Source: Enterobacter cloacae (GTDB lineage Bacteria; Pseudomonadota; Gammaproteobacteria; Enterobacterales; Enterobacteriaceae). Taken from it: a stretch of DNA of 64,000 bases. The position numbers and the translations under genes were made by a program. Every line of letters begins with the position of its first letter. Position 1 is the stretch's first letter. Under the pieces are notes generated by a model. It saw only the letters and a list, made by a program, of their open reading frames with translations. It made no database searches and was not told where the DNA came from. Shown piece after piece: positions 1 to 13,222 of the stretch. Location: assembly GCF_013375935.1 (NCBI RefSeq), contig NZ_CP056117.1, positions 2,418,001 to 2,482,000 on the forward strand. The letters run 5' to 3'.

Positions 1-771
<771 letters not shown>

Positions 772-2832
772 TTAATCGGGTTGCTCAAGTGATTTGATAT
801 AATCGTAAATCGCCAGTTGCGACCGCACTTTACGGCGATTGCCGCGCGGTACATAGCGGTTACTGAGTTCTTTGTCGATATAGCGTGCTTTCACCGTATC
901 GCTGAACAGGATCTCGATAATGTCGAGGATCCGCTGCTTCAGGCGTGGGTCCAGCAGCGGCGCCGCCACTTCAATACGGTAATCAATATTACGCGTCATC
1001 CAGTCGGCGGATGAGAGGTAAACGCGCTTATCGCCGGCGTTATCAAAAATATAGACGCGATCGTGTTCAAGATAGCGATCCACAATGCTGATCACGCGGA
1101 TATTATCGCTGATCCCTTCCAGTTCCGGAATGAGTGAACACATGCCGCGAATAAGCAGGTTTACCGGAACGCCGGAGCTGGAGGCCGCGTACAGGCGGTC
1201 CACCAGGCCTTTGTCCACCAGGTTATTGAGCTTCAGCGTAATGCCGGACGACAGGCCGTTCTGCGCATTGGCGATCTCTTTGTCGATCATATCGTACAGC
1301 AGGCGGCGCGAGTTCTGCGGTGAAACCAGCAGATAGTCGAAGCTAACCGGGCGGTACGGGTTCTCAATGAAGTTGAACACCCGACGCACTTCGTTGGTGA
1401 TGCGCGCATCGGCAGTCAGCAGCGAGTAGTCGGTGTAAATACGCGCCGTTTTCTCGTTAAAGTTGCCGGTACCGATATGGGCGTAACGCACCACGTCGTC
1501 GCCCTCTTTACGGGAGATCAGGAACAGCTTGGCGTGAATTTTCAGCCCCGGCGCGGAGAAGATGACGTGCACGCCCGCTTCCGTCAGGCGGCGCGCCCAG
1601 TGGATGTTGGCTTCTTCGTCGAAACGCGCCTGGAGTTCAACCACAACGGTGACTTTTTTGCCGTTGTGCGCCGCGTGGATCATCGCGTCGATGATGCGGG
1701 AATCTTTCGCCACGCGATAGATGTTGATTTTAATCGCCAGCACGTTCGGGTCGAACGACGCCTGCCGCAGCAGTTCCAGCACGTGTTCAAAGGTGTGGTA
1801 CGGATAGTAGAGCAGCACATCGCGCTCGCGGATGGCGTCGAACCCGTTGCGGAACTTATCGAACCAGATATGGCGCAGCCGCGGCAGCGGTTTGTTTACC
1901 AGATTGGCTTTGCCGACGTTCGGGAAGCCGATGAAATCTTTAAAGTTGTGGTAACGCCCGCCGGGAATAATGGAGTCGTAGCGGGAGATGGTCAGCTTGT
2001 CGCGCAGCATTTCGACCATCGCATCCGGCATATCGCGCTGATAGACAAAGCGCACCGGCTCTGCCGTGAGGCGCTGCTTGAGGCTGGAGGACATCAGCTC
2101 CATCAGGCTGGCTTCCATCTCATGAACCAGATCGTACTCGGCGTCGCGGGTCATCTTCATCGAGTAGGCGTTTAGCGCGTCGTAATCGAAGAAGCCTTTG
2201 AAGATATCGTCCAGGCAGTAGCGCAGGATGTTATCGAGCAAAATCATTGGCTTGCGTCTGCGCGGGGTTTCCGGCGGCAGGTTCACAAAGCGCGGGACTT
2301 TATCAGACGGTATCTCCAGCAGCGCGTAGCTAATATTCTCACCGCGAATGATTTCCACGGCCAGATAGGTGTAATCATCCTTCAGGAACTGCACCAGATC
2401 GGTTTCACGGTTGATCAGAATCGGGGTGATGTGCTGGCGCAGATAATGTTTGAAATAGTGGCGCAGCCAGTTTTGCTGGTTCGCGGAAAGCTGACGTTCG
2501 TTAATCAGGAAGATTTGGTTACGCGCCATTTCCAGCAGCAGCTCGTTATAGAGGCCATCAAATTCCTGATCGGCTTTCATTACGCGAGACTGGATTTTGC
2601 CCAGCAGGTGGCGCGAATGCGAGTTTAAGCCCTGTTCTTCGCTGATGATGATTCTGCGCTTCAGTTCAGCAAAACGAACCTTATAGAATTCATCCAGATT
2701 GTTGGAATAGATGCCTAAAAAGCGCATACGCTCAATCAGCGGGTTACTTTTATCGGCCGCTTCCTGAAGTACACGTTCGTTGAATGCTAACCAGCTTAGC
2801 TCTTTCTCGATGTATAACTTTTCCTGACCCAT
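772..2832 (-). CDS. ppk: Polyphosphate kinase
   Basis: Polyphosphate kinase 1 transfers the gamma phosphate of ATP to a growing polyphosphate chain and can run in reverse. The protein has 686 residues, close to the 688 of E. coli Ppk, and covers all four domains. The start ([17 protein letters not shown]) is the typical N-terminal signature. The autophosphorylated histidine is in the motif KIHAKLFLI (about residue 430), and the second essential histidine is in LEHDRVYIF (about 590), both in the phospholipase D-like C-terminal half. ppx follows directly on the same strand, so synthesis and breakdown of polyphosphate are likely co-transcribed. Identification is secure. Confidence 0.97.
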   Translation of the reverse strand: MGQEKLYIEKELSWLAFNERVLQEAADKSNPLIERMRFLGIYSNNLDEFYKVRFAELKRRIIISEEQGLNSHSRHLLGKIQSRVMKADQEFDGLYNELLLEMARNQIFLINERQLSANQQNWLRHYFKHYLRQHITPILINRETDLVQFLKDDYTYLAVEIIRGENISYALLEIPSDKVPRFVNLPPETPRRRKPMILLDNILRYCLDDIFKGFFDYDALNAYSMKMTRDAEYDLVHEMEASLMELMSSSLKQRLTAEPVRFVYQRDMPDAMVEMLRDKLTISRYDSIIPGGRYHNFKDFIGFPNVGKANLVNKPLPRLRHIWFDKFRNGFDAIRERDVLLYYPYHTFEHVLELLRQASFDPNVLAIKINIYRVAKDSRIIDAMIHAAHNGKKVTVVVELQARFDEEANIHWARRLTEAGVHVIFSAPGLKIHAKLFLISRKEGDDVVRYAHIGTGNFNEKTARIYTDYSLLTADARITNEVRRVFNFIENPYRPVSFDYLLVSPQNSRRLLYDMIDKEIANAQNGLSSGITLKLNNLVDKGLVDRLYAASSSGVPVNLLIRGMCSLIPELEGISDNIRVISIVDRYLEHDRVYIFDNAGDKRVYLSSADWMTRNIDYRIEVAAPLLDPRLKQRILDIIEILFSDTVKARYIDKELSNRYVPRGNRRKVRSQLAIYDYIKSLEQPD

Positions 2833-3002
2833 TACAGCTCACACTCCAGTTCAATCACAGGACGTGGTAAATCCGTCTCGTCCTTATTATGGCGAGCATT
2901 TCCACGATATGTCCAACAGTGCCAGAAAAGTATGACAGTTATTTTTTTTGTTGGGGATTTTAGAGGGTTGGAGAAGGGGATATCGGGTAATGCCGCGTGC
3001 AG

Positions 3003-3028
3003 GTCGGGTGAGCGTGGCACCACCCGAC
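3003..3028. repeat. REP-like hairpin between ppk and purN
   Basis: A perfect 8-bp inverted repeat (GTCGGGTG at 3003-3010, CACCCGAC at 3021-3028) lies just after purN in its direction of transcription. The arms resemble the CCCGGC/GCCGGG core of enterobacterial REP elements found elsewhere in this window. It may act as an mRNA 3' stabiliser for purMN; it has no T tract on either side. Confidence 0.5.
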
Positions 3029-3036
3029 ACGATAAA

Positions 3037-4715
<1,679 letters not shown>

Positions 4716-4775
4716 TTAAATCCCCACGCGATTGCATAGCTAGTAAGAAAAATCGGCGCAATTCTAACAGTCCAG

Positions 4776-4787
4776 GCAAACGTTTGC
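4776..4787. promoter_or_regulatory. PurR box upstream of purMN
   Basis: GCAAACGTTTGC is a perfect 12-bp palindrome and the core of the PurR operator consensus (ACGCAAACGTTTNCNT). It lies upstream of purM, which belongs to the PurR regulon in E. coli. Repression by PurR with hypoxanthine or guanine as corepressor is inferred. Confidence 0.85.
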
Positions 4788-4865
4788 GAGCCTATTCTCG
4801 GGGCGGGGATCTTTTTTTCACTCTCGCTCGTGCGGGCCGACAAACATGACTCTGTTCACGAAAAT

Positions 4866-4877
4866 GAAACCGGTTTC
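4866..4877. promoter_or_regulatory. LacI-type operator, distal copy, before the GH1 gene
   Basis: The perfect palindrome GAAACCGGTTTC occurs here and again at 4923-4934, each preceded by AT (ATGAAACCGG). The motif matches the half-sites of LacI/GalR-family repressors and closely resembles the operator of AscG, which controls beta-glucoside genes in E. coli. The two copies are 57 bp apart centre to centre, a spacing compatible with looping or dual occupancy. No LacI-type repressor gene is next to it, so it is probably controlled in trans. Confidence 0.7.
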
Positions 4878-4922
4878 GGCGAACTGCTTGCAACCGTTAT
4901 CCCCTTTGCACATCATCGAAAT

Positions 4923-4934
4923 GAAACCGGTTTC
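4923..4934. promoter_or_regulatory. LacI-type operator, proximal copy, before the GH1 gene
   Basis: This is the second copy of the GAAACCGGTTTC palindrome, ending 44 bp before the chosen ATG at 4979. Its position would block transcription start or early elongation of the glycosidase gene. See the distal copy at 4866-4877. Confidence 0.7.
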
Positions 4935-4939
4935 TGTAA

Positions 4940-6409
<1,470 letters not shown>

Positions 6410-6410
6410 T

Positions 6411-6480
6411 TGCCCGGTGGCGCTGCGCTTGCCGGGCCTGCGGGGTTTCCAGGCCGGGGAAGCGTTAGCGCCACCCGGCA
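6411..6480. repeat. Paired REP (BIME-like) element after the GH1 gene
   Basis: Two hairpins are visible: GCCCGG/CCGGGC at 6412-6417 and 6432-6437, and GCCGGG/CCCGGC at 6453-6458 and 6474-6479, the latter enclosing GCGTTAGCGCCA. This is the layout of two REP sequences in opposite orientation. It begins one base after the glycosidase stop codon. Confidence 0.8.
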
Positions 6481-6494
6481 GAACCTCGCACCAA

Positions 6495-6521
6495 AGCCGG
6501 AGCCTTGTCTCCGGTTTTTTT
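6495..6521 (+). terminator. Rho-independent terminator of the GH1 gene
   Basis: CCGGAG (6497-6502) pairs with CTCCGG (6509-6514) around a 6-nt loop and is followed by seven T. It lies after the BIME and before the upp promoter, so it isolates upp from the glycosidase gene. Confidence 0.8.
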
Positions 6522-6587
6522 ACGCGTTAATCATTTTGATTGATATACGTCAAGCAAGATGGGTATGGCGCAATCCGAAAAAAGCGG

Positions 6588-6607
6588 TATAATCCCGCGA
6601 TTTTTTT
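6588..6607 (+). promoter_or_regulatory. upp promoter -10 box and T-tract start region
   Basis: A perfect TATAAT lies at 6588-6593. The expected start region reads GA followed by seven T (6599-6607). In E. coli, upp and codBA share this GATTTTTTTG start, and high UTP causes start-site switching and stuttering that lowers expression. The same mechanism is inferred here from the conserved sequence. No good -35 hexamer was found at standard spacing. Confidence 0.75.
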
Positions 6608-6635
6608 GCGGATGCCACCTCAGAGGAGAAAGAGA

Positions 6636-7262
6636 ATGAAGATTGTGGAAGTGAAACACCCACTCGTTAAACACAAGTTGGGCCTGATGCGTGAGCATGA
6701 CATCAGCACGAAGCGTTTTCGCGAACTGGCTTCTGAAGTGGACAGCCTCCTGACCTACGAAGCAACCTCCGATCTGGAAACGGAAAAAGTGACCATCGAA
6801 GGCTGGAACGGCCCGGTACAGGTTGAACAGATCAAAGGTAAAAAAATTACCGTTGTGCCGATCCTCCGTGCGGGTCTGGGCATGATGGAAGGCGTGCTGG
6901 AGCACGTGCCAAGCGCGCGTATCAGCGTGGTGGGGATCTATCGTGACGAAGAGACCCTTGAGCCAGTCCCGTACTTCCAGAAGCTGGTTTCCAACATCGA
7001 CGAGCGTATGGCGCTGGTGGTTGACCCGATGCTGGCGACCGGTGGTTCCATGATCGCCACCATCGACCTGCTGAAAAAAGCAGGATGCAGCAGCATCAAG
7101 GTGCTGGTTCTGGTCGCGGCGCCGGAAGGTATCGCGGCGCTGGAAAAAGCGCACCCGGACGTTGAACTCTATACCGCATCCGTCGACCAGGGGCTGAACG
7201 AGCACGGGTACATCATCCCGGGGCTTGGCGATGCCGGCGATAAGATTTTTGGTACCAAATAA
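6636..7262 (+). CDS. upp: Uracil phosphoribosyltransferase Upp
   Basis: Upp makes UMP from uracil and PRPP, the pyrimidine salvage step that pairs with the uracil permease encoded next. From the ATG at 6636 it has 208 residues, the same as E. coli. The PRPP-binding loop [11 protein letters not shown] is at residues 129-139, and the uracil-binding C terminus contains [11 protein letters not shown]. The start follows AGAGGAGAAAG, a strong ribosome site; an upstream in-frame extension from 6540 crosses the promoter and was rejected. A terminator follows at once, and uraA begins 85 bp downstream. Confidence 0.97.
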   Translation: MKIVEVKHPLVKHKLGLMREHDISTKRFRELASEVDSLLTYEATSDLETEKVTIEGWNGPVQVEQIKGKKITVVPILRAGLGMMEGVLEHVPSARISVVGIYRDEETLEPVPYFQKLVSNIDERMALVVDPMLATGGSMIATIDLLKKAGCSSIKVLVLVAAPEGIAALEKAHPDVELYTASVDQGLNEHGYIIPGLGDAGDKIFGTK

Positions 7263-7280
7263 TCGAATAACGATAAAGAA

Positions 7281-7307
7281 GCCGACTTTGATAGTCGGCT
7301 TTTTTTT
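7281..7307 (+). terminator. Terminator between upp and uraA
   Basis: GCCGACT (7281-7287) pairs with AGTCGGC (7293-7299) and is followed by eight T. It is a partial or full stop after upp; uraA may still receive read-through. Confidence 0.85.
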
Positions 7308-7347
7308 GAATAAAAACCCATAACAATGACACTCAGAGGAAAACACT

Positions 7348-8637
7348 ATGACGCGCCGTGCTATCGGGGTGAGTGAAAGACCGCCGCTTTTACAGACAAT
7401 CCCGCTTAGTTTGCAGCACCTGTTCGCCATGTTTGGCGCAACCGTGCTGGTGCCAATCCTGTTTCACATTAACCCGGCTACCGTGCTGCTGTTCAACGGC
7501 ATCGGAACGCTGCTTTACCTCTTCATCTGTAAAGGCAAAATCCCGGCATATCTCGGGTCGAGCTTTGCCTTTATCTCCCCGGTGCTGCTGCTGTTACCGC
7601 TGGGTTATGAGGTCGCCCTGGGCGGCTTTATCATGTGTGGGGTGCTGTTCTGCCTGGTGTCCTTCATTGTGAAGAAAGCGGGTACCGGCTGGCTGGACGT
7701 GATGTTCCCGCCTGCGGCGATGGGCGCAATCGTTGCCGTCATCGGCCTGGAGCTGGCGGGCGTGGCGGCGAACATGGCCGGCCTGCTGCCGGCGGACGGT
7801 CAGTCGCCTGACACCAAAACCATCATCATCTCGCTGGTGACGCTCGGCGTGACGGTGTTTGGTTCCGTGCTGTTCCGCGGCTTTATGGCAATTATCCCGA
7901 TCCTGATCGGCGTGCTGGCGGGCTATGCGCTCTCCTTCGTAATGGGCGTTGTGGACACCACCCCCATTGCCGAGGCGCACTGGTTCGCGCTGCCAACCTT
8001 CTATACCCCGCGCTTCGAATGGTTTGCTATCTTCACCATTCTGCCTGCCGCGCTGGTGGTGATTGCCGAGCACGTCGGCCACCTGGTGGTGACGGCGAAC
8101 ATCGTTAAGCGCGATCTGATCCGCGACCCGGGCCTGCACCGCTCCATGTTTGCGAACGGTTTTTCCACCATTATCTCCGGTTTCTTCGGCTCCACGCCAA
8201 ACACCACGTACGGTGAGAACATCGGCGTGATGGCAATTACCCGCGTTTACAGCACCTGGGTTATCGGCGGCGCGGCAATCATCGCCATTCTGCTCTCCTG
8301 CGTCGGCAAGCTGGCGGCGGCGATCCAGATCATCCCCGTCCCGGTGATGGGCGGCGTGTCTCTTCTGCTGTACGGGGTGATCGGTGCCTCCGGTATTCGC
8401 GTGCTGATTGAATCCAAAGTGGATTACAGCAAGGCGCAAAACCTGATCCTGACCTCCGTTATCCTGATTATCGGCGTGAGCGGTGCCAAGGTGCACATCG
8501 GTGCGGCCGAGCTGAAGGGCATGGCGCTGGCGACCATCGTGGGCGTCGGCCTGAGCCTGATTTTCAAGCTGATCTCGGTGATCCGCCCGGAAGAGGTGGT
8601 GCTGGACGCTGACGAAAGCGAAAAAGCGCCACGCTGA
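7348..8637 (+). CDS. uraA: Uracil:proton symporter UraA
   Basis: UraA imports uracil with a proton across the inner membrane; Upp then traps it as UMP. The protein has 429 residues, equal to E. coli UraA, and belongs to the nucleobase-ascorbate transporter (NCS2) family. It is almost wholly hydrophobic, consistent with 14 membrane segments in a 7+7 inverted repeat. The conserved segments VIAEHVGH and FGSTPNTTYGENIG, which carry key substrate-site residues, are visible around residues 240-293. It lies downstream of upp in the same direction. Confidence 0.96.
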   Translation: MTRRAIGVSERPPLLQTIPLSLQHLFAMFGATVLVPILFHINPATVLLFNGIGTLLYLFICKGKIPAYLGSSFAFISPVLLLLPLGYEVALGGFIMCGVLFCLVSFIVKKAGTGWLDVMFPPAAMGAIVAVIGLELAGVAANMAGLLPADGQSPDTKTIIISLVTLGVTVFGSVLFRGFMAIIPILIGVLAGYALSFVMGVVDTTPIAEAHWFALPTFYTPRFEWFAIFTILPAALVVIAEHVGHLVVTANIVKRDLIRDPGLHRSMFANGFSTIISGFFGSTPNTTYGENIGVMAITRVYSTWVIGGAAIIAILLSCVGKLAAAIQIIPVPVMGGVSLLLYGVIGASGIRVLIESKVDYSKAQNLILTSVILIIGVSGAKVHIGAAELKGMALATIVGVGLSLIFKLISVIRPEEVVLDADESEKAPR

Positions 8638-8645
8638 TCGTAAAG

Positions 8646-8665
8646 CCGGGCGACGGATCGCCCGG
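8646..8665 (+). terminator. GC-rich hairpin after uraA
   Basis: CCGGGCG (8646-8652) and CGCCCGG (8659-8665) form a perfect 7-bp stem with a 6-nt loop. It is followed by TTCTCTCC, only a weak T tract, so termination may be partial. Confidence 0.5.
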
Positions 8666-8733
8666 TTCTCTCCTTGCAGGTTCCGTGTTAAACTCCATTC
8701 CGATTTTATGTAAGATCTCTGGTTGAGGTATTT

Positions 8734-9435
8734 CTGAACGGACCGGCACAGCTCTCTCTGCCACTTTATCTCCCTGACGACGAAACTTTTGCGAGTTTCT
8801 GGCCGGGTGATAACCCCTCTTTACTGGCTGCACTGCAAAACGTGCTGCGCCAGGAACACAGCGGATACATCTATATCTGGTCACGCGAGGGCGCGGGGCG
8901 CAGCCATCTGCTGCATGCGGCCTGTGCTGAACTCTCCGCGCGCGGTGACGCGGTAGGCTACGTGCCGCTGGATAAACGTACCTGGTTTGTGCCTGAGGTG
9001 CTCGAGGGCATGGAACATCTCTCCCTGGTCTGCATCGATAATATCGAATGCGTGGCGGGGGACGAGCCGTGGGAAATGGCGATCTTTAACCTCTACAACC
9101 GTATTCTGGAGTCGGGCAAAACCCGGCTGCTGATCACCGGGGATCGCCCGCCGCGCCAGCTTAATCTTGGGCTGCCGGATCTGGCGTCTCGCCTGGACTG
9201 GGGGCAAATCTACAAGCTCCAGCCGCTGTCGGATGAAGACAAGCTCCAGGCGCTTCAGCTGCGCGCAAGGCTGCGCGGCTTCGAGCTGCCGGAGGACGTG
9301 GGGCGTTTCCTGCTGAAGCGGCTGGATCGCGAAATGCGCACGCTGTTCGATACGCTCGATCAGCTCGATCGCGCCTCCATTACCGCCCAGCGCAAGCTGA
9401 CTATTCCGTTTGTGAAAGATATTCTCAAGCTCTAG
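8734..9435 (+). CDS. hda: DnaA regulatory inactivator Hda, CTG start
   Basis: Hda is a DnaA-like AAA+ protein that binds the DNA-loaded sliding clamp and triggers hydrolysis of ATP on DnaA, preventing over-initiation. Starting at the CTG at 8734 gives 233 residues, the E. coli length. It restores the clamp-binding motif QLSLPL at residues 6-11, which an ATG start at 8842 would lose. TGAGG lies 5 bp before the CTG, and no in-frame ATG, GTG or TTG is available nearby. The loop [10 protein letters not shown] replaces the Walker A lysine region, and Walker B reads LVCIDNIE. The E. coli gene is also known to start with CTG. Confidence 0.93.
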   Translation: MNGPAQLSLPLYLPDDETFASFWPGDNPSLLAALQNVLRQEHSGYIYIWSREGAGRSHLLHAACAELSARGDAVGYVPLDKRTWFVPEVLEGMEHLSLVCIDNIECVAGDEPWEMAIFNLYNRILESGKTRLLITGDRPPRQLNLGLPDLASRLDWGQIYKLQPLSDEDKLQALQLRARLRGFELPEDVGRFLLKRLDREMRTLFDTLDQLDRASITAQRKLTIPFVKDILKL

Positions 9436-10870
9436 CTGCGCCGGGCCTGAGCTCTTCCATCAGGTGCTCCACCAGTAGCGGAATCGGCCTTCCCGACGCC
9501 ACGCTTCGTCCGTTCTCACGCCACAGCGCCGTTCCGCTGATGTCCAGATGCGCCCACGGGATCGTCGGCGGACAGAAATGGTGTAGCAGCCACGCCGCCG
9601 AGGCGCTGATTGCCGCATTGTTGGGGGGCGTATTGCACAGGTCGGCAATGGCGCTGTCGGTCTGCTTTTTCAGCCGCGCATCCAGCGGCAGCGACCATAC
9701 CTCGTCACCGCTTCGTTTTCCCGCCTGCGTCAGCGCCTCGCGCAGCGGCTCGTCCTGCGTCATCAGCCCGCTCAGCTCATACCCCAGCGCCTTCACGACC
9801 GCGCCCGTTAAGGTTGCCATATCAATGATATAGCGCGCCTGTGGGTGCTTCCGGCTGGCCCAGGCAATGGCGTCCGCCAGCACCAGCCTGCCTTCGGCAT
9901 CGGTATTGTTGATTTCAACGGTGGTGCCGTTGCAGGCCGTCGCCACCGTGCCGGGCTGCATGGCGTCCGGGCCGATGGCGTTTTCTGCCAGCGCCAGCAC
10001 CCCCATGATGCGGACCGGCAGGCCCAGTTCAGCAACGCTCAGCATTAACCCAAGCACGTTTGCCGCGCCGCACATGTCATATTTCATGGTGTACATGCCT
10101 GCGCCTTCCTTCAGCCGCAGGCCGCCGGTATCAAAGGTAATGCCTTTTCCCACATAGCAACGCACCGGGCCGTCGTTCGCACCATCATAATGAATAGCAA
10201 GCAGACGCGGCGGGCAGGTCGCCCCTTTGCCAACGGCGTGCAGCAGCCCAAGGCCCTGCTCAACGATATCCTTTTCGTTCAGCACCTCGCAGCGCAGGGC
10301 AGGGAAGGCGGCGCAGCGTTTTTGCGCTTCCTCTACCATATGCTGCGGCGTGCAGCGGTCGGACGGGGTATCCGCCAGACGCCGCGCCGCGACCATGCCG
10401 CGGGCGATGGCCTGCTGCTGGCGGAAGAACGTCTCAAGCCTCGCCTGCTGCTCCGGCACGCAGAGGGCGGTGATGCGCGTAATGCGCGCTGCCGAAGGGT
10501 CCGTTTGCTTCAGCCCCAGGTCGCTAAGCCTGTGCGCCTGATTAAAGAGAAAGCGCAGCACCTGCGCCAGCACCACCTCATCAATATCCGTTACGTCCAG
10601 CACGATGTCGGCGCTGGCCGGCGCGGCAACCAGCGGCCGCAGCGCGGTGAGTAACCCTTCGGTCAGGGCGTCATGCCAGAGCGCGTCCGGCAGCAGGGTG
10701 ATGCGGGCAAAGGGCGCGCAGCCAAAGCGCGCGTCCGCAATGCTGTGCTGCTGGCGCATTTCAGCGAGAAGCGCGCTGTCCGGTAAATGGGCGCTGGAAG
10801 CGGGCGCAATCAGGTGGCCCTGCGGCGCTGCGTCTGCAAGCGCGGTGATAAACTGATAAGCGATCATCAT
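9425..10870 (-). CDS. M17 (leucyl aminopeptidase) family metallopeptidase
   Basis: The 481-residue protein has the catalytic domain of M17 aminopeptidases in its C-terminal two thirds. The metal and lysine site [11 protein letters not shown] is at residues 240-250, and the family signature NTDAEGRL at 322-329, supplying the Asp and Glu ligands of the two-metal centre. The first 160 residues are poorly conserved, as is usual. No signal peptide is visible, so it is cytoplasmic. It is the last gene of a three-gene unit; its ATG overlaps the stop of the asparaginase gene by 4 bp. It is not pepB, which lies at another locus in K-12 and is shorter. A role in trimming peptides or glycopeptides imported by this operon is inference. 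Its 3' end overlaps the end of hda by 11 bp. Confidence 0.88.
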   Translation of the reverse strand: MMIAYQFITALADAAPQGHLIAPASSAHLPDSALLAEMRQQHSIADARFGCAPFARITLLPDALWHDALTEGLLTALRPLVAAPASADIVLDVTDIDEVVLAQVLRFLFNQAHRLSDLGLKQTDPSAARITRITALCVPEQQARLETFFRQQQAIARGMVAARRLADTPSDRCTPQHMVEEAQKRCAAFPALRCEVLNEKDIVEQGLGLLHAVGKGATCPPRLLAIHYDGANDGPVRCYVGKGITFDTGGLRLKEGAGMYTMKYDMCGAANVLGLMLSVAELGLPVRIMGVLALAENAIGPDAMQPGTVATACNGTTVEINNTDAEGRLVLADAIAWASRKHPQARYIIDMATLTGAVVKALGYELSGLMTQDEPLREALTQAGKRSGDEVWSLPLDARLKKQTDSAIADLCNTPPNNAAISASAAWLLHHFCPPTIPWAHLDISGTALWRENGRSVASGRPIPLLVEHLMEELRPGAARA

Positions 10871-11823
10871 GACTCCTCAATGGGCGCGCGGATGCGTGCG
10901 GCATAGGCCTGCATCCACGCCTCGTCCACGGCGTGATAGTGGGTTTTCTCCCGCAGGCGCTCGGTACGAAAAACCGTAAGAGGCTGGCGGGCCGTTGCGA
11001 CCACAAACGAAAAGGTTTTGATGTTCGTCGCGGCACCGAATTCGCCCCGGTTATTCATGCACACCACGGAGAGATCGCCAACCCGGCCAAAGCGCGACAT
11101 CAGCTTGTCCTCCAGTTCGAACACCACCGAATCCGCCGCCTGCTGCGGCGTCATGCCCTGCGCCATCCGGCGCACGATTTCATAGCTGGTGCAGCCTTTC
11201 ATCAGATCTTCACCGACGCCCGTCGCGGTCGCCGCGCCGGTTTCGCTGTCGCAGTAAAAGCCGGAGCCGACGATCGGCGAGTCGCCGAGGCGACCGCGTT
11301 TTTTCATAAACAGGCCGCTGGTGGAGGTCGCTACGCTCATGGAGCCCTGCATATCCAGACCGATAATGCCGACGGTGTCGTGCCCGTCGTACGGGCTCAG
11401 GCCTTTGTCCAGCGTCTCCCGGCAGCGCTTGCGGTAGTGCTGCATGGCGCGGTCGGTAAGCATGGTTTTGTCGCTAAAGCCCTGGCTCAGTGCCCATTCG
11501 CGCGCGCCCTGGCCAACCAGCAGGCTGTTGTAGCGCTGGCGGCTGAGCGCATGGGCCACGCGCACCGGGTTGGCAATATCCACCAGATTCCCTACGGCGC
11601 CGAACGCCAGCGTGTCGCCGTCCATGTACGCCGCATCCAGCTCCACCTCGCCGTTCTCGGTGGGCAGCCCGCCGTAGCCGACGGATTTATACAGCGGGAA
11701 GTCCTCCACGGCGGCGACGGCGTCAACCACCGACGCAGCGGCCGGTTTTCCCGCCGCCAGGGCAGAAGCAGACTCCGTTACCCCTTCAAGCGCCATTCGC
11801 CAGGTTGCGATAATTCCCCACAT
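10867..11823 (-). CDS. N4-(beta-N-acetylglucosaminyl)-L-asparaginase (glycosylasparaginase family)
   Basis: Enzymes of this N-terminal nucleophile hydrolase family cut the amide bond between asparagine and a linked N-acetylglucosamine. The 318 residues follow the known flavobacterial enzyme closely: IIATW at 4-8, SVGYGG at 47-52, LDAAYMDGD, then the self-cleavage site HDT at 148-150. Thr150 would become the nucleophile of the beta chain. Downstream GRLGDSPIVGSG and ATATGVGED form the substrate pocket. Unlike secreted relatives it lacks a signal peptide, so its substrate must enter the cytoplasm. It starts 3 bp after the stop of the PTS gene and overlaps the peptidase gene. The exact substrate, possibly another amide-linked glycan or plain aspartyl compound, is uncertain. 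Confidence 0.87.
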   Translation of the reverse strand: MWGIIATWRMALEGVTESASALAAGKPAAASVVDAVAAVEDFPLYKSVGYGGLPTENGEVELDAAYMDGDTLAFGAVGNLVDIANPVRVAHALSRQRYNSLLVGQGAREWALSQGFSDKTMLTDRAMQHYRKRCRETLDKGLSPYDGHDTVGIIGLDMQGSMSVATSTSGLFMKKRGRLGDSPIVGSGFYCDSETGAATATGVGEDLMKGCTSYEIVRRMAQGMTPQQAADSVVFELEDKLMSRFGRVGDLSVVCMNNRGEFGAATNIKTFSFVVATARQPLTVFRTERLREKTHYHAVDEAWMQAYAARIRAPIEES

Positions 11824-11826
11824 GCT

Positions 11827-13146
11827 TTACTCCTGTTTTGCAAGGGTGGTGTCGGTTTGCGTCACCGTGGACAGCTCCGCGGCGCGGTACTGTTTATCCA
11901 CTATACGCATGAAGGGCAGGTACAGCATGGCGCCAATCAGCAGGTTGATTAGCTGCATCACGCTGCCGCTCAGGTGCCCGGTGACGATAAATCCGCTGAT
12001 GACCGGCGGCAGCGTCCAGGGAATAAATACCCCGGTGGTGACGGCAACCGCGCCAATTTTCATCGCCGCGTACTGCACGGTGACCAGCACCAGCGGCACC
12101 AGGTTGAACGGAATGAGCATGATGGGGTTCATGATCACCGGCAGGCCGAACAGTATCGGTTCGTTGATGTTAAACACCGATGCTCCGGCGCCGAGGCGGG
12201 CCACTTCGCGCATGTTTTTACTGCGGGCAAAAATCAGCATCGCGATCACCAGCGACAGCGTGGCCCCGGCGCCCCCCATCCAGATCATGTCAAAAAACTG
12301 TTCCGTGATGATGTGCGGCGGCGTCGTTCCCGCCTGAATCGCGGCAATGTTATCGGTCTGGTTCTCCATCCACAGCGGGCGAATAATGCCGTTGATCATC
12401 GAGCCGGAGTTAATGCCCACCGACCACAGAATGGTGATGCTGAAGACCGTCATCAGCGCGCCAAAATAGGAGGTGCCATAGTGACGTACCGGCGTTGCAA
12501 CCACGTCATAAATAAACTGGTGGATAGTGTTGTAGTGGGTATTTTCAAACAGGATGCGGATCGCCAGCACCAGAATCATCACCAGCAGGGCCGGGATCAG
12601 CGCGGCGAAGGACTCCTGCACCGCCGGAGGTACCCCGTCCGGCATTTTAATAACCAGCTTTTTGCGCTTCAGCCAGCAGAACAGCTCCGTCCACAGCAGG
12701 GAGCCGATCATCGCCACGAACAGCCCCTTACTGCCAATCCACTCTACCGGCATGACGGTAATACCGCCGTTTTCCGCCACCCTGATGAAGGGCGTCAGGA
12801 TCAAAAAGGCGACAAGCGCGAGGATGCCGCAGGAGATGCGGTCTTCGCCATAATGTTCCGCCAGGCGGTAGGCGACCAGAAAGCTGATAAACAGCGACAT
12901 GGTCGAGAACACCGCGTTGAACGGGATCTCAATAATTGCACTCCAGCTCTCACCAAAGACCTGAGACATAAACTGCTGGTAGGCCTGGTTCGGGAATGAG
13001 GAGATCACCAGCAGAATGGAGCCGACAATGATAAACGGCATGAATGAAACGTAGGCACCGCGAATGGCCCCAAGATGACGCTGCTGGGCGGTCTTCGCCG
13101 CCAGCGGCATCAGTTTTGCTTCAAGAAATCCCAGAACATTGTTCAT
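11827..13146 (-). CDS. PTS permease, lactose/cellobiose family subunit IIC
   Basis: This is an EIIC membrane channel of the CelB/ChbC type, which moves a sugar inward during phosphorylation. The 439 residues contain about ten hydrophobic segments and the family hallmark NEPILFGLP near residue 350, plus GINSGSMINGI and an N-terminal FLEAKLMPLA. No IIA or IIB gene is adjacent, so it must borrow these from another locus (for example a chitobiose-type system) or work without phosphorylation. It is the first gene of the island operon; GGAG lies 7 bp before its ATG. Shared operon with a glycosylasparaginase suggests a GlcNAc-containing substrate. ChbC-type carriers are known for chitobiose, which is consistent but not proof. 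Confidence 0.88.
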   Translation of the reverse strand: MNNVLGFLEAKLMPLAAKTAQQRHLGAIRGAYVSFMPFIIVGSILLVISSFPNQAYQQFMSQVFGESWSAIIEIPFNAVFSTMSLFISFLVAYRLAEHYGEDRISCGILALVAFLILTPFIRVAENGGITVMPVEWIGSKGLFVAMIGSLLWTELFCWLKRKKLVIKMPDGVPPAVQESFAALIPALLVMILVLAIRILFENTHYNTIHQFIYDVVATPVRHYGTSYFGALMTVFSITILWSVGINSGSMINGIIRPLWMENQTDNIAAIQAGTTPPHIITEQFFDMIWMGGAGATLSLVIAMLIFARSKNMREVARLGAGASVFNINEPILFGLPVIMNPIMLIPFNLVPLVLVTVQYAAMKIGAVAVTTGVFIPWTLPPVISGFIVTGHLSGSVMQLINLLIGAMLYLPFMRIVDKQYRAAELSTVTQTDTTLAKQE

Positions 13147-13222
13147 TGTGAACTCCGTACAAGATTGAGAGGTGTTGTTTATGTTATGTCTGTGGATTAT
13201 CAGTGAAGCGCGGCGAGCGAAA

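Noticed and set aside
6540..6635. Upstream extension of upp by 32 codons
   Set aside because: The extension would include the -10 box and T tract of the promoter; the ATG at 6636 gives the exact family length.
9425..10870. Naming the M17 enzyme pepB or pepA
   Set aside because: Both have other loci and different lengths in enterobacteria; only the family is supported here.
10933..11952. A 339-codon open frame antisense to the glycosylasparaginase gene
   Set aside because: It is a low-complexity His/Arg/Ala-rich translation and a mirror of a recognised gene.
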